In this document: positions 1-6,555 of the stretch, in pieces
How positions within the stretch are numbered: position 1 is the first letter of the stretch
Layout of the letters: every line of letters begins with the position of its first letter
Assembly: GCA_007127655.1 (NCBI GenBank)
Contig: SKYX01000159.1
Coordinates: forward strand, 1-8,067
Direction: 5' to 3'
Origin: Desulfonatronum sp.
GTDB lineage: Bacteria; Desulfobacterota; Desulfovibrionia; Desulfovibrionales; Desulfonatronaceae
Length of the DNA: 8,067 nt
Notes under the pieces: generated by a model
The model's database searches: none
What the model saw: only the letters and a program-made list of their open reading frames with translations
Told to the model about the DNA's origin: nothing
Translations under genes and position numbers: made by a program

Positions 1-1260
1 CACATACTGGCCGGGCTTGAGCTGCAAGTTGTCGCGCAGATGCAGCGAGGGAATGATTACGCCCATATCCAGGGCGAACTGACGGCGAATGGAGCGGATG
101 CGGGCCAGTAAATTACCGTTTTGGTCCTCGTCCACCAGAGGGATCAAGCCGTAGCCCACTTCCAGTTCCAGAGCGTCCAGGGGCAATAATGCCTGAACTT
201 CTTCCGGGGTGTCCAGGCTGGGGGTTGGCTTTTTTTGCGCTTCTTCCGCGGCTTGACCGGATTCGGCCTGGATTCTTCCGGCAACAACGGAGATTCCGTA
301 GATCATTCCCGCGAAAAGCAGGAACATCATGGTCGGCATGCCCGGGACCAGTCCCAGGACCAAAAGGATTGCGGCGACCAGGCGCAGGGCCTTGGAGTGC
401 AGGGTCAATTGGCCGAGGAACTCCTGGCCCATGTCCGCTTCAGCGGCGGCGCGGCTGACGATGATGCCGGCGGAGGTGGAGATGATCAGCGAAGGGATCT
501 GGGCCACCAGGCCGTCGCCGATGGTCAAAATGGTAAAGGTGGACGCGGCGTCGCCCCATGCCATGCCGTGCTGAAAGACGCCGATGAACAGACCTCCGAC
601 GATGTTGACGGCGGTGATGATCATGCCGGCTTTGACGTCCCCGGAGACAAACTTGGCCGCGCCGTCCATGGCCCCGTAAAAATCCGCTTCCTTGCGAATT
701 TTTTCCCTGGATCGTTTGGCCTCGGTCTCGTCGATCAGGCCGGCGTTTAAATCCGCCTCAATGGCCATCTGTTTGCCGGGCATGGCGTCCAGGGTGAACC
801 GGGCAGCGACTTCGGCGATGCGTGTGGTTCCAGTGGTGATGACCATTTTATTCAGAATGAAGATGACCAGAAAGATAATCACCCCGATGACGTAGTTTCC
901 GCCTACCACGAACTGCCCGAACGCTTCGATCACCTTTCCCGCTGCCCCAGGCCCCTGTTCGCCGTTGAGCAGAATCAGACGGGTGGAGGCCACGTTCAGG
1001 GCCAGCCGGAGCAGCGTGGTTACCAGGAGCAGGGAGGGGAAGATCGAAAATTCCAGGGGAGAGCGCATGTACATGGCCGAAAGCAACACCACGAATCCCA
1101 GGGAGATACTCAGAGTGAGCATGGCGTCCAGGATGATCGTGGGCATCGGGATGAGCATCACGAACAGGATGGTCACCACACCCCCGGCCAGGAAGATGTT
1201 CCCGTATCCGGAGAAACGGGAGTAATCGATGTTGGTAAGATTGATCGCGGCTTGAGCCAT
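1..1260 (-). CDS. flhA: Flagellar export gate protein FlhA, N-terminal 420 residues (3' end cut by window edge)
   Basis: FlhA is the large inner-membrane protein of the flagellar type III export gate. It forms the ring that couples proton flow to substrate export and docks chaperone-substrate complexes through its cytoplasmic part. Visible residues 1-330 are the membrane domain, with hydrophobic segments near 20-65, 75-100, 115-140, 210-230, 240-270 and 290-325. The FHIPEP family signature lies at about 81-94 (RLALNVASTR). A GD pair puts an aspartate at 208, the number of the acidic residue I recall as essential in Salmonella FlhA. The cytoplasmic domain begins near 350 and is cut at 420 of about 690-700 residues. 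The ATG at 1260 is the first usable start: the frame is open back to the flhB stop but holds no ATG, GTG or TTG. No clear Shine-Dalgarno precedes it (only GAGCG). It follows flhB by 96 nt and is probably co-transcribed with it. The family call is certain. Confidence 0.97.
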   Translation of the reverse strand, partial: MAQAAINLTNIDYSRFSGYGNIFLAGGVVTILFVMLIPMPTIILDAMLTLSISLGFVVLLSAMYMRSPLEFSIFPSLLLVTTLLRLALNVASTRLILLNGEQGPGAAGKVIEAFGQFVVGGNYVIGVIIFLVIFILNKMVITTGTTRIAEVAARFTLDAMPGKQMAIEADLNAGLIDETEAKRSREKIRKEADFYGAMDGAAKFVSGDVKAGMIITAVNIVGGLFIGVFQHGMAWGDAASTFTILTIGDGLVAQIPSLIISTSAGIIVSRAAAEADMGQEFLGQLTLHSKALRLVAAILLVLGLVPGMPTMMFLLFAGMIYGISVVAGRIQAESGQAAEEAQKKPTPSLDTPEEVQALLPLDALELEVGYGLIPLVDEDQNGNLLARIRSIRRQFALDMGVIIPSLHLRDNLQLKPGQYV

Positions 1261-1356
1261 GGTTTTGACGCTCGTATTGCTAGACTGAAGAAGCTCTTTC
1301 AGGTGATGATTCGGGGGGTTACGTTCGTTTTCCCGGTGTGCTGGGCATGGACGCGA

Positions 1357-2424
1357 TTATCTGCGCCGGAATTTTGGCAGCTGGGCCAGGATGGAGGCCA
1401 CGGCCTGGAACAGTTCCTCGGGAATCATCTGACCGGCATCAACGCTTTTATACAAGGCCTGTGCCAGGGGCTTGTTCTCCCGGATGGGGATGTTGTGCTC
1501 CTGGGCGATGTCGCGGATTTTCGCGGCCATGAAGTCCGCCCCCTTGGCCAGGACCATGGGCGACGGGGCCTCCAGCGGATTGTAGCGCAGGGCGATGGCC
1601 AAATGGGTCGGGTTGGTGATGACCACGTCGGCTTTGGGCACGCTCTCCATCATCCGCTTTTGCATCACGGCCATCATTTTTTGACGCTGCTTGTTCTTGA
1701 TGGCTTGATCGCCTTCGGCCTGCTTCCGTTCGTCCTTGACCTCGTCCTTGGTCATTTTCAGGTTTTCCTCATAATCCCAGCGGGTGTAGGCCAAATCCGC
1801 GATGGCGATGATCATCATGGGGATCAAGGCGTAGATGACCATTTTCGCGCCGGTGATCAGCATGTAGCTGGCCACGGTCAGCGCGTCCTGGTAGAAGAGG
1901 GGAACGAAATTCGGGGCTTCCATTTTCAGTACAAGGTAAGCTGCGAACCCCACGACCATGACCATGAACAGGCTGCGGAGCAGACGGAGCACGGTCTGGA
2001 CGCTGATGAATAATCGTTGAAGCCCGGCAACGATGTTCAGTTTTTTCCAAAAGTTGGACAGTTCGAAAACCTTCAGGGTCCAAAGGTGGCCGACTTGCAG
2101 ACGCACGGTCAGAAACGCCACCAGCGCGCAGGTGAACATTACCGGCAGGACCATCACTGCAATGCGCCAGGAAACCGTCTGAAAGAGCAGATAGACGGTT
2201 TCCGGGGTGAACTCGGTGAGCAGATTGTCGCTGAATGTCCAGACGAACAGGTCGTGCATCTGGTTGACCATGATCTGGACCATGAACAGCAGGGCGAGGA
2301 AGCCCCCCAACAGCACCGTGACCTTAGGCAGTTCCTGGCTTTTGGGGACATTGCCCTTTTCCCGCGCTTTGTCGCGTTGTTTCGGGGTGGCTTCTTCGGT
2401 TCTACTCGGATCGCTCTGGGGCAT
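1357..2424 (-). CDS. flhB: Flagellar export switch protein FlhB
   Basis: FlhB is the export-gate protein that switches the flagellar secretion apparatus from rod/hook to filament substrates. Its 355 residues match the usual family length. The conserved N-terminus (EEATPKQRDKAREKG, 10-24) precedes four hydrophobic segments near 34-58, 86-108, 144-167 and 184-212. A charged cytoplasmic linker (MTKDEVKDERKQAEGD, 224-239) follows. The self-cleavage motif NPTH is at 271-274, close to N269-P270 of Salmonella, so autoproteolysis should be intact. The C-terminal domain contains the usual I-R-E-N-K-P-L-A-x-A-L-Y stretch at 314-325. The start is supported by GAGG 7 nt upstream. The gene lies 60 nt after fliR and 96 nt before flhA on the same strand, so one operon is likely. 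The TAA stop happens to be in frame with flhA. Confidence 0.97.
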   Translation of the reverse strand: MPQSDPSRTEEATPKQRDKAREKGNVPKSQELPKVTVLLGGFLALLFMVQIMVNQMHDLFVWTFSDNLLTEFTPETVYLLFQTVSWRIAVMVLPVMFTCALVAFLTVRLQVGHLWTLKVFELSNFWKKLNIVAGLQRLFISVQTVLRLLRSLFMVMVVGFAAYLVLKMEAPNFVPLFYQDALTVASYMLITGAKMVIYALIPMMIIAIADLAYTRWDYEENLKMTKDEVKDERKQAEGDQAIKNKQRQKMMAVMQKRMMESVPKADVVITNPTHLAIALRYNPLEAPSPMVLAKGADFMAAKIRDIAQEHNIPIRENKPLAQALYKSVDAGQMIPEELFQAVASILAQLPKFRRR

Positions 2425-2480
2425 GGTCCGGCCTCAAGGTCCTTCTCTTTTTGTCTCTGTTGCGAGCAGTAATGCAGCGA

Positions 2481-2502
2481 ATGCTCAGCGTCCGCTGAGC
2501 AT
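2481..2502. repeat. 22-bp palindrome across the fliR stop codon
   Basis: Two perfect 10-bp arms (ATGCTCAGCG and CGCTGAGCAT) are separated by 2 nt. The fliR stop (2485-2487) is inside the left arm on the + strand. In RNA the centre would open to a loop of about 4-6 nt with an 8-9 bp stem. No T-run follows on the minus strand, so it is not a normal terminator. An operator, an RNA-processing or stability hairpin between fliR and flhB, or chance are the alternatives. Confidence 0.6.
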
Positions 2503-3264
2503 AATGCCCTGGAACATGGCCCCGAGCACCAGGATGAAATCCTGCACGTAGAGCCCCATGATCGTGAACATGGTGCCGAGAAACAGAAATCCCACGGCGA
2601 TTTTCAGGGGAAAGCCGACGAAGATCACGTTCATCTGCGGCGCGGCTTTGGCCACCAGGGCCAGGGCCAGGTCGATCAGAAATAGGGCCACCATCACCGG
2701 ACTGGCGATCTTGACCGCCAGGATGAATATCTGGCTGGAAAAACGGATCATTTGATCGGCAAGGTTCGGCGTGAGCAGCAGCCCGCCCGGAGGAACCAGG
2801 CTGAAGCTGTGGGTCAGGGCGTGGAGCAGGTGCAGGTGCCCGTTGAGGCTCAGAAAAATGAGCAGGGAGGTCATGTACAGGAAGTGGGCGGTCACGGCCA
2901 TGCTGACCCCGGAGCTGGGGTCCACCACACTGACCATGGCAAAGCCCATCTGAAAGCCGACCAATTGCCCGCCGGTCTGGATGGCGGCGAACAGCACCCG
3001 AATGATCAGCCCCAGGGCCAGGCCCAGGATCAGTTCGCCCAGGATCATCAGGGCGATCATGAACGGGTGGGCCGGGAAATAATCCGCTGAAAACGCCAAG
3101 TGCGGCCACAGCCCCAGGGCCAGGACCAGACACAAGGCCGCCTTGGCCGGCAGGGGGATGTTCTCTCCGCCGAAAAACGGCAGCATGAAGACGATCAGGC
3201 TGATTCGGAACAGCGTCAAAAAAAAGCTGAGATAAATCCTGGGATCAAAGGAGAACAGGTCCAT
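2485..3264 (-). CDS. fliR: Flagellar export gate protein FliR
   Basis: FliR is a polytopic inner-membrane protein that, with FliP and FliQ, builds the export-gate pore at the base of the flagellum. The 259-residue length is typical. Hydrophobic segments lie near 11-32, 41-60, 67-95, 123-147, 178-207 and 212-240. Family-like landmarks are GELILGLALGL at 76-86, GGQLVGFQMGFA at 98-109 followed by DPSSG at 115-119, and a late AAPQMNVIFVGFPLKI at 207-222. ATG 3264 gives the expected N-terminus, and the next in-frame ATG (residue 27) would cut the first membrane segment. No Shine-Dalgarno stands before it, and a sigma-54-like element would place transcription at about 3265, so leaderless translation is possible. 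It seems to be the first gene of a fliR-flhB-flhA operon, because 486 nt without a clear gene precede it. fliP and fliQ are not in the window. Confidence 0.96.
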   Translation of the reverse strand: MDLFSFDPRIYLSFFLTLFRISLIVFMLPFFGGENIPLPAKAALCLVLALGLWPHLAFSADYFPAHPFMIALMILGELILGLALGLIIRVLFAAIQTGGQLVGFQMGFAMVSVVDPSSGVSMAVTAHFLYMTSLLIFLSLNGHLHLLHALTHSFSLVPPGGLLLTPNLADQMIRFSSQIFILAVKIASPVMVALFLIDLALALVAKAAPQMNVIFVGFPLKIAVGFLFLGTMFTIMGLYVQDFILVLGAMFQGIMLSGR

Positions 3265-3275
3265 TGCCGGAGCAA

Positions 3276-3291
3276 AGCAAGTTTTGGACCA
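3276..3291 (-). promoter_or_regulatory. Candidate sigma-54 (-24/-12) promoter before fliR
   Basis: The minus strand reads TGGTCCAAAACTTGCT. The GG (3290-3289) and GC (3278-3277) doublets are exactly 10 nt apart, and TTGCT matches the -12 consensus TTGCW. The -24 half has TGG but TCC instead of CAC. With C3277 taken as -12, transcription would start at about 3265, directly before the fliR ATG at 3264. Sigma-54 control of flagellar export genes is common in proteobacteria. The match was found by eye and no activator site was identified. Confidence 0.4.
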
Positions 3292-3580
3292 TTGATCCGC
3301 TTTGCTCTGGACGCCCTGATGAAACGGAATCGCCTTTATCGGCGATCTTGGTGAACTGGTTCACTTTCTCGCCCACGGACATTCCCGGCGTGGGCCGATT
3401 CAGCCCTCTTCAGGACCCGCAAAGGCGGTGCTGTCACTGCGTACTTCTGTTGCCCAAGTGGGCGGCCAAAAGAGCGGTCAGTGTGTCGGCTGGTGGCCCC
3501 ACGAGGGTGGAAACTCCAGTCCAACGGGCCATCTTGGTGAAACCCTGCGTTGTCGACTATGTGGAAAGCAACGCGAAATC

Positions 3581-3615
3581 CAAAACGGCGCGATCCTGGA
3601 GATCGCGCTGTTTTG
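3581..3615 (-). terminator. Hairpin terminator, probably of the kinase gene
   Basis: Arms 3581-3595 and 3601-3615 pair over 15 positions around a 5-nt loop (CTGGA). One pair is G-T on the + strand and A-C on the minus strand. The arms end in AAAA and TTTT, so a T-run follows the stem in both directions. It lies about 135 nt behind the kinase stop at 3751 and about 315 nt before fliR, so it would separate the signalling transcript from the flagellar one. The T-run is only 4 long and the distance from the gene is large. Confidence 0.55.
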
Positions 3616-3750
3616 TGTCACTGATCAATCGGCTTTCTCCTTACGTTCGGCGCATTTGGTGCGGCGAGATTGGAGAGAAGGCAACAAGTACGTATTCGTC
3701 GAGTATTGGCTGGATTTTTTCGAAAATATTTGAGTTTTTTGGTTCCTGTT

Positions 3751-5697
3751 TCAAGTTTTTGCATGAAGGCCGGGGCAGGGGGCAGGTTGTTTTCGAGGCA
3801 GGGAGATGGTGAAGGTGCTGCCCTTGCCGGGTTCGGACTCCACGGCAATGGAGCCGCCGTGTTTCTCGATAGTCTGGTTGGAGATGAACAGCCCCAGTCC
3901 GGTGCCTTTACTGCCCTTGGAAGAAAAGAAAAGGGTGAAGATTTTGTCACGGGTTTCCTTGTCCATGCCCAGCCCCTTGTCCTTGACCGTGATGACGACG
4001 TGATCAGGGGTTCCGGAGGCTGAAAACTCGACCTGGCGTTGTTCGTCCTCGACGCCTTCGCAGGCATCCACCGCGTTTTCCAAGAAATTGACCAACGCAG
4101 CGGACAGCGCGGCGGCGTCGATTGCAAAGGAGCCGAGCTTTTCTTCGGCATGATAGGTAAACCGGACGTTGGCTTTGTCCGCTCGCGGGCGGATCAGTGT
4201 AGCCGTGTCGGCCAGGAATTTCGCCGCGTCAAGGTCCTGAACATCGAGTTCCCGGGACTTGGCGTAGTACAGGATGTCCAGCACCAGCTTGCGGACCTTG
4301 CCGATGATGTTCTTCAGGGTGTTCATGGCGTCCGCGACTTGATCGGGCTGATCGTTCTTCACGCCGGATTCCAGGCGGTACATGCCTCCGTCCAGGGCCG
4401 TGAGCAGGCCCTTAACCCCGTGGGACATGGAGCCGAGCATGATGCCCAGGGAGGTCAGGTGGTCCTGGAGGCGGCGAATTTCGGTGATGTCGGTGTACAT
4501 TTCGATGACTTGGTGGATGTCACCCTGGGCGTTGCGAATGGGCGAGGAAATCGCCAGCACGTTGAGCTGCTCGCCGTCCTTGGTGGTAACCACGGTTTCC
4601 ATCTGATGCGACTCGCCGTCCTGGAGCGTTTGCAGCATCAAGCAGTCCGCGCAGGGTGCTTCCCGGCCCTTTTTCTCTCGATAGCACAGCAGCCCCTCAG
4701 CCTCGTTGAACTTCTCCTTAAAGCGGCGGTTGGTTTCCGCGACTGTGAAGTCTGGGTTTTGCACCGTAATGTAGCAGGGTACTTCGTCGAAAAGACGCTG
4801 GAATTTGCGTTGGGTGGCCAACAACTCGTCCCGGAGGCGGCTGAGTTCCGTCATGTCCACTGCGATGCTCAGGACCAGCCCGACCTCCCCGGCCTTGTCC
4901 AGGATTGGCGAAGTATGCGCCGTGACCGGGAGCGGCGTTCCGTCCTTTCCGGCCAGCGTTGCCTTGAGGCGTTGACCGTTTCCCGACTGGAAGGTCGCCT
5001 GGACGGGACATTCGGTATCGGCGGAGGCCTCCTGGGCGTACATCTGGGGCGTATGCATGCCGTTGCAATCACCGATGCGCTCCCTGAACAGACTGTTACA
5101 GGCTACGACCCGCAGGTCCTTGTTGTGCAGGGAGACGAGGCAGGGCAGTTCGTTGAAGAGCCCGGTTCGGTTCTCCACCTCAGTGGTGATTCCGGATAAA
5201 AAATCGCTGAATTTTTCCACCATCTGCCCGGCAGCGGTCTGGCGTTCCAGTTCAACGATGCGCTGGGTTTTTTCTTCCACGAGACGTTCGAGGTTTTCCG
5301 TATAATCTCGCAGTTGACGTTTCATGAGGATCTTCTCCCGAACGCGGTTCAGGGAGATTTCCAGTACATCGTCGTTGATCGGTTTGGTGATGAAGTCCGC
5401 TGCTTCGTGCTTCAGGGCCTCGATGGCCAGTTCCAGATCCCCATGGCCGGTGATGATCACCACTTCCACTTCGGGGTAGTCTTTTTTGATCCGCCGCATC
5501 AACTCGATTCCGTCCATGACCGGCATCTTAATGTCGGTTAGCACGATGGGCGGTTGAAAATCTTGCATCATTTCCAGAGCGACGCTTCCGTTCTCCGCGG
5601 TCTTGACCTCGTACCCCATGTCTTCCAAGGTCAGTCCGAGAAATCGTCTGATTCCCTCTTCGTCGTCGACGAGCAGTAATTTATTGTCCGTGGTCAT
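3751..5697 (-). CDS. Receiver-PAS-PAS sensor histidine kinase
   Basis: A cytoplasmic hybrid kinase of 648 residues with no membrane segment or signal peptide. An N-terminal receiver (5-120) keeps D11/D12, phospho-acceptor D55, T83 and K105. A charged coiled coil spans about 122-165. Two PAS domains follow (about 180-288 and 298-408). The second has a cysteine pattern C338-x10-C349-xx-C352 within GLLCYREKKGREAPCADC; the first has scattered C200, C211 and C230. The kinase core has H426 in SMSHGVKG, N-box N541 (NFLENAVDA), DxGxG at 573-577 and GTGLGLF at 598-604, so it should be active. The receiver may be charged by the kinase or by another kinase. I prefer ATG 5697: GGAG stands 6 nt before it, and an upstream in-frame ATG at 5709 has no ribosome site. 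The nearest gene upstream on the same strand is a stand-alone receiver, a likely phosphorelay partner. The ligand is unknown; redox or a bound cofactor is a guess. Confidence 0.9.
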   Translation of the reverse strand: MTTDNKLLLVDDEEGIRRFLGLTLEDMGYEVKTAENGSVALEMMQDFQPPIVLTDIKMPVMDGIELMRRIKKDYPEVEVVIITGHGDLELAIEALKHEAADFITKPINDDVLEISLNRVREKILMKRQLRDYTENLERLVEEKTQRIVELERQTAAGQMVEKFSDFLSGITTEVENRTGLFNELPCLVSLHNKDLRVVACNSLFRERIGDCNGMHTPQMYAQEASADTECPVQATFQSGNGQRLKATLAGKDGTPLPVTAHTSPILDKAGEVGLVLSIAVDMTELSRLRDELLATQRKFQRLFDEVPCYITVQNPDFTVAETNRRFKEKFNEAEGLLCYREKKGREAPCADCLMLQTLQDGESHQMETVVTTKDGEQLNVLAISSPIRNAQGDIHQVIEMYTDITEIRRLQDHLTSLGIMLGSMSHGVKGLLTALDGGMYRLESGVKNDQPDQVADAMNTLKNIIGKVRKLVLDILYYAKSRELDVQDLDAAKFLADTATLIRPRADKANVRFTYHAEEKLGSFAIDAAALSAALVNFLENAVDACEGVEDEQRQVEFSASGTPDHVVITVKDKGLGMDKETRDKIFTLFFSSKGSKGTGLGLFISNQTIEKHGGSIAVESEPGKGSTFTISLPRKQPAPCPGLHAKT

Positions 5698-5878
5698 TGA
5701 TTGCTCCATATTGTGATGCGTAACGAATTTTGATGCCTGGGTTGTCCCTCCATTGGACCAGCCAAGCGGAAGAAAAAGAACTAAAGAGGACCATGCGAAA
5801 AAGCAAACGGCTCAAGGCTGGCGCGATGCGAATCAATCCTCCGACGGAAGAATGGGAGGCACTTCTCTCTTCGATTTC

Positions 5879-5956
5879 GTCCACGTCCACGTCCACGTTC
5901 ACATTCACCTTCAGATCCTTGTCCATGTCCACGTTCACGTCATCGTTCACGATCAT
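5879..5956. repeat. Degenerate 6-bp tandem repeat, GTYCAC orientation
   Basis: Thirteen consecutive hexamers stay in register. The first four are GTCCAC, GTCCAC, GTCCAC and GTTCAC; later units drift (ATTCAC, CTTCAG, ATCCTT, GTCCAT) and return to GTCCAC, GTTCAC, GTCATC, GTTCAC, GATCAT. Register with decaying units suggests slippage growth followed by point mutation. On the minus strand it reads as alternating V and D/N codons, but no gene is supported. Confidence 0.85.
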
Positions 5957-5994
5957 GAAAAGCATCTGTTTCGAACTGTGAGCGCTGATCATTC

Positions 5995-6067
5995 GTGAAC
6001 CTGGTCGTGGACGTGAACGTCGAACGTGGACGTTAACGTCGAACGAGGACGTCGAACGAGGGTCGAC
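5995..6067. repeat. Opposed repeat block, GTGRAC units, with a 19-bp tandem
   Basis: Units here are GTGAAC, GTGGAC, GTTAAC and the 7-nt GTCGAAC, the reverse complement of the left block's theme. Inside, 6007-6025 and 6026-6044 are two 19-bp copies that differ at one base (GTGGACGTGAACGTCGAAC against GTTAAC in the middle). A shortened copy follows at 6045-6057, then GAGGGTCGAC. Perfect inverted matches to the left block include 5931-5941 with 6010-6020 (11 bp) and 5945-5952 with 5993-6000 (8 bp), so the spacer can fold back on itself. Confidence 0.8.
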
Positions 6068-6142
6068 ACAGGCACGGTGCCAACAGGAATTTTGGTTCTC
6101 TTGAGGCTGAAAGCGGTTTCAGGCAAAGAGGAAGGGAGCGGT

Positions 6143-6179
6143 GTGCCGCCCCTGTTTCGCGGAGCAACAGGGGCGGCAC
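6143..6179 (-). terminator. 14-bp hairpin behind the receiver gene, no T-run
   Basis: Arms 6143-6156 (GTGCCGCCCCTGTT) and 6166-6179 are perfect reverse complements around a 9-nt loop. The stem begins 17 nt after the receiver stop. The sequence past it on the minus strand (ACCGCTCCCTTCCTCTTT) is pyrimidine-rich but lacks a T-run. It could be a weak intrinsic terminator, a 3'-end stabilising stem, or both. The geometry repeats behind the stress-protein gene. Confidence 0.5.
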
Positions 6180-6196
6180 GAAGAGACGAGGGGGGA

Positions 6197-6550
6197 TCAG
6201 CCGATGGTCTGCTTGACGATCTTCAACAGTTCGTCGCGGTCGAAAGGCTTGGTCAGGCTGGCGACGGCCTTTTGGATCGCATACTGGTTTGACGGTAGTC
6301 CGCTGATGACGATGATCGGGATTTTTTTCAGTTCTGGGTTCTGGGTCAGCTTCCGGTAAAAGCGCGGACCCCATTCATTGGGCATTTCCAGGTCAAGGGT
6401 GATCAGGTCCGGCATTTCCTTGGCAACGATGTCGTGAGCCTCGGAGCCGTCGTTGGCTTCCACGGTTTCATAGCCGTTGTCCTTGAACAACTGGGTCAGG
6501 TACGAGGTGATTTCCTTGTCGTCGTCGACGACCATGATTTTCTTCGCCAC
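6197..6550 (-). CDS. Single-domain response regulator (CheY-like receiver)
   Basis: A stand-alone receiver of 117 residues that would take a phosphoryl group from a histidine kinase. Acidic pocket D9/D10/D11 (VVDDDKE), phospho-acceptor D53 (LDLEMP), S83 in VISG and K101 before P-F are all present, so it should be functional. Nothing follows the receiver fold, so there is no DNA-binding or enzymatic output. I chose the GTG at 6550 because AGGAGGT (6562-6556) stands 5-6 nt upstream and the protein then begins M-A-K-K-I-M-V-V-D-D-D. An upstream in-frame ATG at 6688 would add 46 residues with no family character and bury this ribosome site. It sits 168 nt after the stress-protein gene and 499 nt before the hybrid kinase gene, so it could carry phosphate from that kinase or act as a sink. 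Its true partner is not shown by sequence. Confidence 0.93.
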   Translation of the reverse strand: MAKKIMVVDDDKEITSYLTQLFKDNGYETVEANDGSEAHDIVAKEMPDLITLDLEMPNEWGPRFYRKLTQNPELKKIPIIVISGLPSNQYAIQKAVASLTKPFDRDELLKIVKQTIG

Positions 6551-6555
6551 TGTAC

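Larger units (their letters stand above)
3265..3750. other. 486-nt spacer between the kinase gene and fliR
   Basis: I see no convincing gene here. It holds a strong hairpin at 3581-3615, given separately, and several smaller inverted repeats: ATCGCC/GGCGAT at 3329-3346, GTGAAC/GTTCAC at 3351-3364, GCCCACG/CGTGGGC at 3371-3395, and GCCCA/TGGGC near 3452-3463. A minus-strand GCCGATAA (3344-3337) equals the sigma-28 -10 consensus, but no matching -35 stands 11 nt before it. A 45-codon minus-strand frame (3382-3245) overlaps the fliR start and has no good ribosome site. The AT-rich stretch at 3711-3750 directly follows the kinase stop. No known riboswitch or tRNA pattern was recognised. Confidence 0.6.
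5698..6196. other. 499-nt spacer between receiver and kinase genes
   Basis: No gene is supported here. The spacer holds the opposed hexamer repeat blocks (5879-5956 and 5995-6067) and the 14-bp hairpin behind the receiver gene (6143-6179). The part next to the kinase (5708-5878) should contain its leader and promoter, but I find no convincing -35/-10 or -24/-12 pair. A partial sigma-54-like element (minus strand 6082-6067, TGGCAC followed by GT where GC is expected) is too far away and imperfect. Short frames on both strands read through the repeats as V/D/N or S/T/F-rich strings, which is what a 6-bp repeat gives in any frame. Confidence 0.6.

Noticed and set aside
1252..2472. + strand open frames of 253 and 151 codons opposite flhB
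   Set aside because: They are shadows of flhB, rich in H, Q, G and D, with no family features.
2402..3133. 243-codon minus-strand frame within fliR
   Set aside because: It is an out-of-phase reading of fliR, rich in P, G and R, while the fliR frame gives a complete membrane protein.
3557..3628. 23-codon minus-strand frame with AAGGAG 8 nt before a TTG
   Set aside because: It runs straight through the terminator hairpin at 3581-3615, which explains the sequence better.
4039..5199. 386-codon + strand open frame opposite the hybrid kinase
   Set aside because: It is fully antisense to a kinase with all catalytic boxes intact, and has no recognisable fold or ribosome site.
5793..5981. + strand short frame beginning MRKSKRLKAGAM with an AGAGG upstream
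   Set aside because: The first 30 codons look plausible, but the rest is repeat-derived S/T/F and nothing in the family sense is recognisable. The evidence is too weak for a gene.
5681..5992. 103-codon minus-strand frame with alternating V and D/N residues
   Set aside because: The alternation is the direct product of the 6-bp repeat. The frame also overlaps the kinase start and has no supported ribosome site.
5879..6067. CRISPR array
   Set aside because: The units are 6-7 bp without unique spacers of constant length, and no cas genes are present.
6067..6082. Partial sigma-54 element (TGGCAC on the minus strand) in the repeat spacer
   Set aside because: The -12 doublet is GT instead of GC, and the site is about 370 nt before the kinase start.
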